From CAYRDC01 sp964422925 (GTDB taxonomy: Bacteria; Bacteroidota; Bacteroidia; Chitinophagales; S012-47): a stretch of DNA of 64,000 bases. A program made the translations under genes and the position numbers. The notes below the pieces were generated by a model. It saw nothing but the letters and a program-made list of their open reading frames with translations. It ran no database searches and was not told the DNA's origin. Location: contig CAYRDC010000007.1 of the NCBI GenBank assembly GCA_964422925.1, positions 1-64,000 on the forward strand, written 5' to 3'. Shown one piece after another: positions 57,813 through 64,000 of the stretch (positions are counted from its first letter, which is position 1; each line of letters opens with the position of its first letter).

Positions 57813-58943
57813 ATGTACACGGAACTGACAGATATACAGCGCTCTGTGCAGCAAACGTTCCGCGATTTCGTGGAGAAGGAGGTAAAACCCCTTGCCGCGG
57901 AAATCGATGAGCGGAAGGAATTTCCTATGGAGTTGTTCCGCAAGGTGGGCGACCTGGGGTTTTTCGGTATGCGCTATCCCGAAGAAGCCGGAGGAACCGG
58001 TATGGATATCACTTCTTACCTGCTGGCGGTTATTGAACTGGCCAAAGGGTCCCTTTCCCTGGCAGCTGTATGCACCATGCAATCCCTCATGGCAACCTAT
58101 TTCCTCTACCGCTTCGGAAATGACGATATCCGGGAAAACTATTTCCGCCCGGCCCTCAAAGGCGAAAAAATAGGGGGCATTTGCATGACGGAACCTAATG
58201 CAGGCAGCGACCTGATGGGCATAAAAACCATGGCCAGGGTCAGGGATGGCCATTTTGAGCTGAGTGGCCAGAAGATCTGGATAACCTCGGCCCCGGTGGC
58301 TGATTTCTTTACCGTACTGGCCCGGACGGATAACCACGACCAGTTGTCTATATTCTTTGTGCCGGTAGACCTGGAAGGGGTGATTATAGGAAAGAGCATA
58401 GAAAAGCTGGGCGTGCGCGGGTCGCCAACCAGTGAAGTGGCTTTTGACAGGGTTAAAGTGCCTAAAGAATACCTTCTGGGCGAAATAGGGGCCGGCACGA
58501 AATGCCTGCGCGAGATCCTGGCAGAAATCCGGGTGATGACAGCCGCATTGGCTATTGGGGTGGGAGAAGCGGCCTTTGAATACGCGCGCGACTATGCCCG
58601 CCAGCGCGAACAGTTTGGAAAACCCATCGGGAAGTTCCAGGCCATTCGCCTGAAAATGGCTGACATGGCGGTTCAGCTGGAAACCGCCCGGGCCTATTTA
58701 ATGTATGCGGCTGACCTGTGCGAAAAGGACTTGCCCAGGAACAAGGAAGCGGCCATTGCCAAATTGTATGCCTCGGAAGCCGCTAATGCCATTTGTGACC
58801 AGGCTTCCCGGGTGCTTGCTTCCTATGGGTACGCCATGGATTTTCCGCTGCAGCGCTACCTGCGCGATGCGCGCTTTACCTTAATCGGGGGCGGAACTTC
58901 TGAAATTTTGAAAATAAATATAGCGAGGGAACTGGGTTTATAA
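57813..58943 (+). CDS. Acyl-CoA dehydrogenase with Asp in place of the catalytic Glu
   Basis: A 376-residue acyl-CoA dehydrogenase with FAD-contact segments Cys-Met-Thr-Glu-Pro-Asn-Ala-Gly-Ser-Asp, Lys-Ile-Trp-Ile-Thr-Ser, and Arg-Gln-Arg-Glu-Gln-Phe-Gly-Lys-Pro. In the short- and medium-chain enzymes the base is a Glu in Gly-Tyr-X-X-Glu-Tyr-Pro; here the sequence is Gly-Tyr-Ala-Met-Asp-Phe-Pro, so residue 343 is Asp. The alternative Glu of isovaleryl-CoA dehydrogenase is not at the equivalent place. A decarboxylating benzylmalonyl-CoA dehydrogenase (IaaF) is described for the indoleacetate pathway whose mechanism does not need C2 proton abstraction, and this gene's position next to the mutase fits that. 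Confidence 0.88.
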   Translation: MYTELTDIQRSVQQTFRDFVEKEVKPLAAEIDERKEFPMELFRKVGDLGFFGMRYPEEAGGTGMDITSYLLAVIELAKGSLSLAAVCTMQSLMATYFLYRFGNDDIRENYFRPALKGEKIGGICMTEPNAGSDLMGIKTMARVRDGHFELSGQKIWITSAPVADFFTVLARTDNHDQLSIFFVPVDLEGVIIGKSIEKLGVRGSPTSEVAFDRVKVPKEYLLGEIGAGTKCLREILAEIRVMTAALAIGVGEAAFEYARDYARQREQFGKPIGKFQAIRLKMADMAVQLETARAYLMYAADLCEKDLPRNKEAAIAKLYASEAANAICDQASRVLASYGYAMDFPLQRYLRDARFTLIGGGTSEILKINIARELGL

Positions 58944-58952
58944 GCAAAGCAT

Positions 58953-60359
58953 ATGGCTAAACTGATTGCATACGGAATATACCTGCCGAAATACCGGATC
59001 AATGATACGGTGCTGGACCCGGTACATGCCCGGAAACCGGGGATGCGGTCGGTTGTTTATACCGATGAAGATGTGCTGACCATGGCCTACGCAGCCGGCC
59101 GTCAGTGCCTCGAAAAAGCCGGGCAACCCGCGGCAGGCGCTATATTGTTTGCCACTACTTCTCCGGTATTCTCCGGCCGCTACCATGCTTCCTACCTGGC
59201 TGACTGGCTGGAACTGCCACAGGGTATTCCGGCCCTGGACCTGGCAAGCACTTCCCGCTCCGGCACAGACGCTTTATGGCTGGCAAACCAATGGATCGAT
59301 TCCGGCTTGTGCGACTCTTGCCTGGTACTGGCAGCTGACTGCCATTTCCCGGAGCATGGAGAAGAATTGGCAAAACGGTACGGACATGCAGCATGCGCCA
59401 TTCTGCTGGGCCGGGCAGGAGACTTGGCCCGGATTCATCAAGCTTTTTCTTTCAGCCACTCGTTCAGTGAAGGGTTCTGGTACAAAGACTGTGAAATAAA
59501 CTACGACAGCCGGTTTTCCCGCGACAAGGGGCCGAAAGCCTCGTTGGCCTTCGCGCTGGTCAACAGCCTGTCGGACACAAAAGCCGCACCCGGTGAAAAA
59601 GACAAGCTCATTTTAAGTGGCACCTCAGCCCGAACAGTGGGCAGCTTATTGGCCAAAGCCGGGTTAGATTCGGAAAAACAGCTGCGTCCCGACCTGTTAA
59701 CCGGGGCCATCGGCCATGCGGGGTGCGCCCACGCACTCCTCCAGCTTGTTTCGGCCCTGGATACGCCCGGGCAGAAAAACTGGCTTTTCGATTATGCCAA
59801 TGGTGCCAATGTAATCGAATTTGAAACCCTGCAGGCAGCTTCCCCGGACTGGGAAACTTTATTGGCTGCCACGCAGGAGCTGAAAACATACCAAGAGTAC
59901 CTGGCCATCCGGAAAGTCAATACCGGGGATGGCTTTAAGGGGGTTTCCATGTTCCAGTCGGAGATGATGGAAGAGCGGGAAAAACCGACCTTATATCACC
60001 TGCAGGGGAATAAATGCAAGAAGTGCGGAACCGTGTATTACCTGAAAGCCATGCGCTGTAAGAACTGCCACGGGCAGGAATTTGAACCGGTCAGGTTGGG
60101 CCGGAAAGGCCAGGTGTATACGTTCACAGAGGAGCATTATTACCCAGCCACCTTCCCACCGGTACACATGCTGGTGGTGGACCTTGAAGGCGGTGGCCGG
60201 ATGACGGTGCAGCAAACGGATAACCTGTATGAACATCCGTTGAACGGGGAACTGATCGGGCAATCCGGTGAACTGGTTTTGCGCAAAATGGTGGAAGGGG
60301 ACCGGTATCCCAATTATTTCTGGAAGTTCAGGTTGGAAACTGATAAAACAACCGCATGA
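58953..60359 (+). CDS. HMG-CoA-synthase-like domain fused to DUF35 Zn-finger/OB domain
   Basis: A 468-residue fusion. Residues about 1-340 have the thiolase-fold HMG-CoA synthase/KASIII type. At the spot of the catalytic Cys (Asp-Leu/Val-X3-Cys-X-X-Gly in archaeal HMG-CoA synthase) it has Asp96-Leu-Ala-Ser-Thr-Ser101, so the nucleophile is lost. Residues about 350-460 are a DUF35/OB domain with a Zn ribbon: Cys355, Cys358, Cys369 and Cys372. DUF35 proteins bind thiolases and pass intermediates, for example in the archaeal thiolase/HMG-CoA synthase complex and in benzoylsuccinyl-CoA thiolase BbsAB. It is probably a non-catalytic partner of the next gene, with which it overlaps by four bases. 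Confidence 0.85.
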   Translation: MAKLIAYGIYLPKYRINDTVLDPVHARKPGMRSVVYTDEDVLTMAYAAGRQCLEKAGQPAAGAILFATTSPVFSGRYHASYLADWLELPQGIPALDLASTSRSGTDALWLANQWIDSGLCDSCLVLAADCHFPEHGEELAKRYGHAACAILLGRAGDLARIHQAFSFSHSFSEGFWYKDCEINYDSRFSRDKGPKASLAFALVNSLSDTKAAPGEKDKLILSGTSARTVGSLLAKAGLDSEKQLRPDLLTGAIGHAGCAHALLQLVSALDTPGQKNWLFDYANGANVIEFETLQAASPDWETLLAATQELKTYQEYLAIRKVNTGDGFKGVSMFQSEMMEEREKPTLYHLQGNKCKKCGTVYYLKAMRCKNCHGQEFEPVRLGRKGQVYTFTEEHYYPATFPPVHMLVVDLEGGGRMTVQQTDNLYEHPLNGELIGQSGELVLRKMVEGDRYPNYFWKFRLETDKTTA

Positions 60360-61543
60360 AGAAGCTACAGAATATAGCGATCGTTGGAGCCGGGGTGACC
60401 CGGTTTGGGGAATTGTTTCACCGCAGTTTTGACGATTTGGTGCGTGAGGCGGTGGGAGAGGCCCTGGCAGATGCTTCCATGACACTGGATGATATCGGAG
60501 CCGCGTGGATATCCACGGCCTTCCCGGAAATTGGCGTGTTCAAGGGTCGCAGCGGAATGGATCTGGCGGAACCATTAGGGCTGTACAACATACCGGTAAC
60601 CCGTGTTTCCAATTATTGCGCCTCCGGAGCCGATGCCATCCGCAATGCGGTGAATGCGCTTCGTGCCGGTGAATGCGATGTGGCCCTGGCGCTCGGGGTG
60701 GAGAAACTACGCGACCGGGCCCCGCAGGACAGCATTGTGAAAATGATGGTGGAGCTGGGCCACCCCTTTTATCAGAAAGGATTTACCGCAGCCGGCACTT
60801 TTGCTGTTTATGCCAACCGCATGATGAAAGAATTCGGGGTTACCCGCGAAGACATTGCCGGGGTTTCGGTCAAGAACCATTATCACGGCACCCTGAATGA
60901 AAAGGCACACCACCGCAAAGCCGTAAAGCTCGAACAGGTGCTGTCCTCGCCCATGGTAGCCGATCCGTTGACTGTGCTCGACAGTTGCCCCACCACCGAT
61001 GGCGCCAGCTGCGTGATCCTGGTCAGGGCGGAAGACGTGGATAAAACCAAGCACAACCCGGTGTATATCCGCGGCATGGGCCTGTCGGTATCCACAGGGT
61101 GGGACATGCCCTTTTTCGACCCGAACCATGATTTTTTGTCGTTTGAAGCCACACGGCAGGCTGCCAAAACAGCCTACGCGCAGGCCGGCATCACGAACCC
61201 CTTGCAGGAATTTGATTTAGTGGAAGTGCATGACTGTTTTTCCATCGTGGAACTGGTTACTTATGAAGACTTGGGCTTGTGCAAACGGGGAGAAGCCAAG
61301 GATATGATCCGTGGGGGCAGTACGCGCCTGGGAGCGGAAATACCGGTAAATGTAAGCGGTGGCTTATTGTCCTGCGGCCACCCGGTGGGCGCAACGGGTG
61401 TGCGTATGGTAACCGAAGTGGTTAACCAGATACGGGGCCGGGCGGGAGCCAGGCAGGTGAATGGCGCGAAAACCGGGCTCACGCACAACATTGGCGGACC
61501 GGGAGCCATTGCTTCGGTCATTGTATTATCGTCTGAAAATTAA
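60356..61543 (+). CDS. SCP2-type thiolase, benzoylsuccinyl-CoA thiolase-like
   Basis: A 395-residue thiolase of the SCP2/BbsB type. The nucleophile is Cys88 in Ser-Asn-Tyr-Cys-Ala-Ser-Gly; the second active-site set is Ser-Cys340-Gly-His342-Pro-Val-Gly-Ala-Thr-Gly, and the C-terminal Cys of biosynthetic thiolases is replaced (Thr-His-Asn-Ile-Gly-Gly-Pro-Gly), as is common in this subfamily. The start overlaps the DUF35 fusion gene by four bases (ATGA). It would cleave an aryl 3-ketoacyl-CoA to an aryl-CoA (here perhaps 2-aminobenzoyl-CoA) and acetyl-CoA. Confidence 0.9.
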   Translation: MKKLQNIAIVGAGVTRFGELFHRSFDDLVREAVGEALADASMTLDDIGAAWISTAFPEIGVFKGRSGMDLAEPLGLYNIPVTRVSNYCASGADAIRNAVNALRAGECDVALALGVEKLRDRAPQDSIVKMMVELGHPFYQKGFTAAGTFAVYANRMMKEFGVTREDIAGVSVKNHYHGTLNEKAHHRKAVKLEQVLSSPMVADPLTVLDSCPTTDGASCVILVRAEDVDKTKHNPVYIRGMGLSVSTGWDMPFFDPNHDFLSFEATRQAAKTAYAQAGITNPLQEFDLVEVHDCFSIVELVTYEDLGLCKRGEAKDMIRGGSTRLGAEIPVNVSGGLLSCGHPVGATGVRMVTEVVNQIRGRAGARQVNGAKTGLTHNIGGPGAIASVIVLSSEN

Positions 61544-61554
61544 ATCTATCAGGG

Positions 61555-61986
61555 ATGGGAAAAATAAAAATATTGCTTGCCAAACCTGGACTGGACGGCC
61601 ACGATGTCGGGGTTAAAGTACTGGCCCAGGCCCTGATCAATGCGGGTTTTCCGGTAGTTTATACAGGCCTGCGAAAATCCATTGAAGAAATTGTACAACG
61701 GGCCATATCGGAGAAAGCAGATGCCATCGGCCTGTCTATTTTAAGCGGTACGCACCTGGTGCTTTGTGAAAAAATGAAACAGGTCATGGCCGCGGAAGGC
61801 CTGGATATACCCTGGGTGGTGGGCGGCAATATCCCGGCTGGGGATTGTGACGCTTTGGTTGAAACCGGGGCGGCTGCTGCCTTCCCTACAGGCACTACGA
61901 TGCAAACCGTGATCCAATATTTCGAATCGCTGGAGAAAAGCCTGAAAGAAGGAAGACCGGTTCCGGAGTACCGGGTTAACGAATGA
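61555..61986 (+). CDS. B12-dependent acyl-CoA mutase, small cobalamin-binding subunit
   Basis: A 143-residue cobalamin-binding (B12-binding, Rossmann-like) protein. The base-off histidine is in the motif Asp-Gly-His-Asp-Val-Gly at about residues 16-21, followed by Gly-Leu-Ser-Ile-Leu-Ser-Gly-Thr-His and Val-Gly-Gly-Asn-Ile-Pro-Ala-Gly-Asp near residue 85. It is the length and sequence type of isobutyryl-CoA mutase and archaeal methylmalonyl-CoA mutase small subunits. It carries adenosylcobalamin for the next gene, whose start overlaps its stop (ATGA). Confidence 0.94.
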   Translation: MGKIKILLAKPGLDGHDVGVKVLAQALINAGFPVVYTGLRKSIEEIVQRAISEKADAIGLSILSGTHLVLCEKMKQVMAAEGLDIPWVVGGNIPAGDCDALVETGAAAAFPTGTTMQTVIQYFESLEKSLKEGRPVPEYRVNE

Positions 61987-63623
61987 AAAAAGCGGATATC
62001 ATGCCTGAAAAAACAAAAACCAAAATAGCAGAACCGGAAAAAATATCCGGGGTGTACCTGGAATCCGGCCTGGAAGTGAAACCTTTATACACACTGGAGG
62101 ATGTACCTCCGGAAGTGCATGGCGAAAGGTCCGGCCAGTACCCGTTCACTCGGGGCATTCACCCGTTGATGTACCGTAAGCGCCCCTTCACCATCCGGCA
62201 GTATGCCGGCTTTGCCACTCCTGCTGAAACCAATGAAAGGTTTCATTTCCTTATACGTAACGGGCAGACAGGACTGAATGTGGCTTTTGACCTGCCTACG
62301 CAGATCGGGCTGGATTCAGACGACCCGAGGGCTTTCGGGGAAGTGGGAAGAGTGGGCATGGCGGTAGACACCCTGGCTGATTTCGAAACCGCCTTCAAAG
62401 GCATTGACCTGGAGAAGATTACCGTTTCCCTGACAATAAACGGAGCCGCCATTGTTCTGATGGCTATGTATTTTGCCCTGGCCGAGAAATGGGGCTATGA
62501 CCTGGCCAACCTGCGCGGCACCGCACAAAATGATATCCTGAAGGAATTTATCGGGCGGGGCACCTGGGTGTTCCCGGTGGACGTGTCGGTCAAACTGGTG
62601 GTGGACACCGTGGAATACTGCGCCAACCACGTACCGAAATACAGCCCCGTGAGTGTGTGCGGCTACCACATCCGGGAGTCGGGCGCTAACCCGGTACAGG
62701 AAATGGCCTATGCGTTTTCCATAGCCAAGGCCTATATCGATGAAACCCTGAAGCGGGGCGTAGACATCGACCATTTTGCATCCAGGCTTTCCTTCAATTT
62801 TGATATTTACGGCAACTTCTTTGAGCAGATAGCGAAATTCCGTGGCGGCAGGCGGCTCTGGGCGCGCATCATCCGGGAGCAATACGGAGCGAAAAACGAT
62901 AAATCCTGCTGGATGCGTATGATAGCCGGAGGAGGCGGAGGGGGGCTCACCAAGCAGCAACCTGAAAACAACATCATCCGCAGTGCTTATTATGCCCTGA
63001 TCAGTGCCTTGTCCGGCACCCAAACCATGGCCCTTTGTTCCTATGACGAAGCCTATACCATCCCAACGGAAAAAGCCGCGGAAATCAGCCTGCGCACTAT
63101 GCAGATCCTGATCCATGAAATGGGAATTTGCGATACGGTGGATCCGCTGGGCGGTTCATACTATGTGGAGGCGCTCTCGAGCCGCATGGAATCGGAAATT
63201 GAAAAGGAAATGAAAAAGCTGGAGACCCAGGGCGGTATTGTAAAAAACATCGCCAACGGACGCATCCAGAGCATTATCGCCCACCAGGCTTATGAAAGGG
63301 AAAAAGCCATCCAGGAAGGCCGGATCAAAAAAGTGGGTGTAAACTGCTATACCCGGGAAGAAGAACCCAAGCCGGTAGCTTTTCATCCATATAACGCCCG
63401 GGCTGCTGAGGAAAAAATAGCTGCCCTGAAGCAAATCAAAAAGGAAAGGGAAAATAAGCGCGTGAAGGACCTGCTCGGTCAGGTCCGGCAGGATGCGCAG
63501 GATAATAAGAACCTGATGCCGTCCATCATTGAGGCGGTAAAGGCTTATGCCACGGTGGGAGAAATCATGCAGGTATTGAAAGACGTGTATGGCGAATTTG
63601 AGGAGCCGATAATCTTTTCATAG
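61983..63623 (+). CDS. B12-dependent acyl-CoA mutase, large subunit with altered active-site loop
   Basis: A 546-residue TIM-barrel mutase subunit of the methylmalonyl-CoA mutase family. Residues that bind the substrate carboxylate in methylmalonyl-CoA mutase are kept: Tyr74 (in Ile-Arg-Gln-Tyr-Ala-Gly-Phe, equivalent to Tyr89) and Arg192 (equivalent to Arg207), plus His229 (His244). Isobutyryl-CoA mutases have Phe and Gln there, so the substrate should carry a carboxylate. Two loops next to the substrate are unusual: the His-Thr-Gln-Thr-type loop is replaced by six glycines (316-321) after Met-Ile-Ala, and His-Thr-Asn is replaced by Ala-Leu-Cys after Gly-Thr-Gln-Thr-Met. They would make room for an aryl group. 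A phenylsuccinyl-CoA/benzylmalonyl-CoA-type rearrangement is inferred. Confidence 0.93.
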   Translation: MKKADIMPEKTKTKIAEPEKISGVYLESGLEVKPLYTLEDVPPEVHGERSGQYPFTRGIHPLMYRKRPFTIRQYAGFATPAETNERFHFLIRNGQTGLNVAFDLPTQIGLDSDDPRAFGEVGRVGMAVDTLADFETAFKGIDLEKITVSLTINGAAIVLMAMYFALAEKWGYDLANLRGTAQNDILKEFIGRGTWVFPVDVSVKLVVDTVEYCANHVPKYSPVSVCGYHIRESGANPVQEMAYAFSIAKAYIDETLKRGVDIDHFASRLSFNFDIYGNFFEQIAKFRGGRRLWARIIREQYGAKNDKSCWMRMIAGGGGGGLTKQQPENNIIRSAYYALISALSGTQTMALCSYDEAYTIPTEKAAEISLRTMQILIHEMGICDTVDPLGGSYYVEALSSRMESEIEKEMKKLETQGGIVKNIANGRIQSIIAHQAYEREKAIQEGRIKKVGVNCYTREEEPKPVAFHPYNARAAEEKIAALKQIKKERENKRVKDLLGQVRQDAQDNKNLMPSIIEAVKAYATVGEIMQVLKDVYGEFEEPIIFS

Positions 63624-63624
63624 G

Positions 63625-64000
63625 ATGAAATTACGCACGAGGACCATATTGACATTGGAACAGGCGTTGACCCTGCCTTATGCCACCCAGCGATTTGTGC
63701 AGCTGGGCTGGCGGGTAATCCGCCTGGAAGCGGCCCCCCGGCCGGGAAGGCGCTCGGGCGATCCGAACCGTTATATCGGGGAAGATACCGGGGTGGAAGA
63801 CCTGCATGCTTATTACATAGCCCCCAATATCGGCAAGGAAGCCATTACCCTGGACCTGAAATCAGAACAGGGGCAGGCGTTGTTGCGGGAACTGATCCGT
63901 AACCTGGACGTGGATGTTTTCATGTGCAATACGCTGCCTGTCAGGTACCGACAGTTGGGCATTGATTATGAAACCCTGCGCCAGGCCAAACCCGATTTAA
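63625..64000 (+). CDS. CoA-transferase family III (CaiB/BaiF type), 3' end outside window
   Basis: The first 125 residues of a family III CoA-transferase; the window ends before its stop. The N-terminus has Leu-Pro-Tyr-Ala-Thr-Gln and Leu-Gly-Trp-Arg-Val-Ile-Arg-Leu-Glu, and Gly-Lys-Glu-Ala-Ile-Thr-Leu-Asp-Leu-Lys follows, with Asp-Val-Phe-Met-Cys-Asn near residue 100. The active-site Asp is usually further on and not in the window. The start is one base after the mutase stop. Position just downstream of the mutase fits the phenylsuccinyl-CoA transferase (IaaL) step of the indoleacetate pathway, but a general dicarboxylate CoA-transferase is equally possible. Confidence 0.85.
   Translation, partial: MKLRTRTILTLEQALTLPYATQRFVQLGWRVIRLEAAPRPGRRSGDPNRYIGEDTGVEDLHAYYIAPNIGKEAITLDLKSEQGQALLRELIRNLDVDVFMCNTLPVRYRQLGIDYETLRQAKPDL

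Noticed and set aside
57126..58337. Long minus-strand reading frame across hyuB, the small gene and the acyl-CoA dehydrogenase
   Set aside because: It is antisense to three well-supported genes and shows no family features.
61555..63623. Ordinary methylmalonyl-CoA mutase for propionate metabolism
   Set aside because: The carboxylate-binding residues fit, but the glycine-rich loop and Ala-Leu-Cys substitution, together with the neighbours, argue against a standard enzyme. It is not excluded without an assay.
40101..64000. Class II (Bam) benzoyl-CoA reductase or a catabolic phage/transposon cargo
   Set aside because: No tungsten BamB-type gene is present, and no integrase, transposase, attachment site or flanking repeat was seen that would mark a mobile element.

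Overview
The window looks like chromosomal DNA of an anaerobic or microaerophilic member of the Bacteroidota. The evidence is a fused SecDF translocase, a protein ending in a type IX secretion (T9SS) sorting domain, lipoproteins and beta-barrel proteins typical of that phylum, and repeated promoter elements of the Bacteroidota type (TAnnTTTG at -7, TTG or TTTG about 20 bases upstream) in front of the SRP RNA, tRNA, guaA and secDF genes. Base composition is near balanced except for the first 1.5 kb, which is AT-richer. No IS element, phage gene or CRISPR array was seen.

The first 32 kb is mostly housekeeping: an unrecognised AT-rich gene and a gene-poor stretch (1-1615), surface and envelope genes, a DEAD-box helicase, two tRNA-Val genes, a glycan block (asparagine synthetase, sulfotransferase, flippase, glycosyltransferase), a copper ATPase, a PqiA-like membrane protein, tRNA-His, a secreted thioredoxin, ubiX, an acyl-CoA carboxylase subunit, the SRP RNA, transaldolase, secDF, an RCK potassium-channel regulator, a T9SS cargo protein, a periplasmic-binding lipoprotein, guaA, a cupin, a CnoX-like thioredoxin and an Rrf2 regulator.

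From 32 to 40 kb, eight tightly packed minus-strand genes form one operon for a molybdenum hydroxylase: a MocA-like cytidylyltransferase, XdhC, a short-chain dehydrogenase, a U32 peptidase-family protein, a small ferredoxin, a fused [2Fe-2S]/molybdopterin subunit, an FAD subunit with an extra [4Fe-4S] loop, and a hemerythrin-like protein. Diverging from it across about 180 bases, a plus-strand block runs from 40.1 kb to the window end: a complete ATP-dependent class I benzoyl-CoA reductase in the order bcrC-bcrB-bcrA-bcrD, an acyl-CoA ligase, a second single-subunit reductase homolog with a novel ketopantoate-reductase/ATPase fusion, a 3-hydroxyacyl-CoA dehydrogenase/enoyl-CoA hydratase fusion, trpB2, hydantoinase-type HyuA and HyuB with a small partner, an acyl-CoA dehydrogenase lacking the usual catalytic Glu, a thiolase with a Zn-finger partner, a two-subunit B12-dependent acyl-CoA mutase, and a family III CoA-transferase cut by the window edge.

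Taken together this is best read as an anaerobic aromatic catabolism island. The combination of molybdenum hydroxylase, hydantoinase-type ring opener, CoA-transferase, B12 mutase for a carboxylated acyl-CoA, unusual acyl-CoA dehydrogenase, beta-oxidation enzymes and Zn-finger thiolase matches, step for step, the anaerobic indole-3-acetate (auxin) pathway described in the betaproteobacterial Aromatoleum/Azoarcus group (iaa genes), which ends in 2-aminobenzoyl-CoA. Here it is linked to a Thauera-type benzoyl-CoA reductase and to trpB2. To my knowledge neither is described for Bacteroidota. The pathway assignment is inference from gene content and residues; the enzyme families are seen directly.
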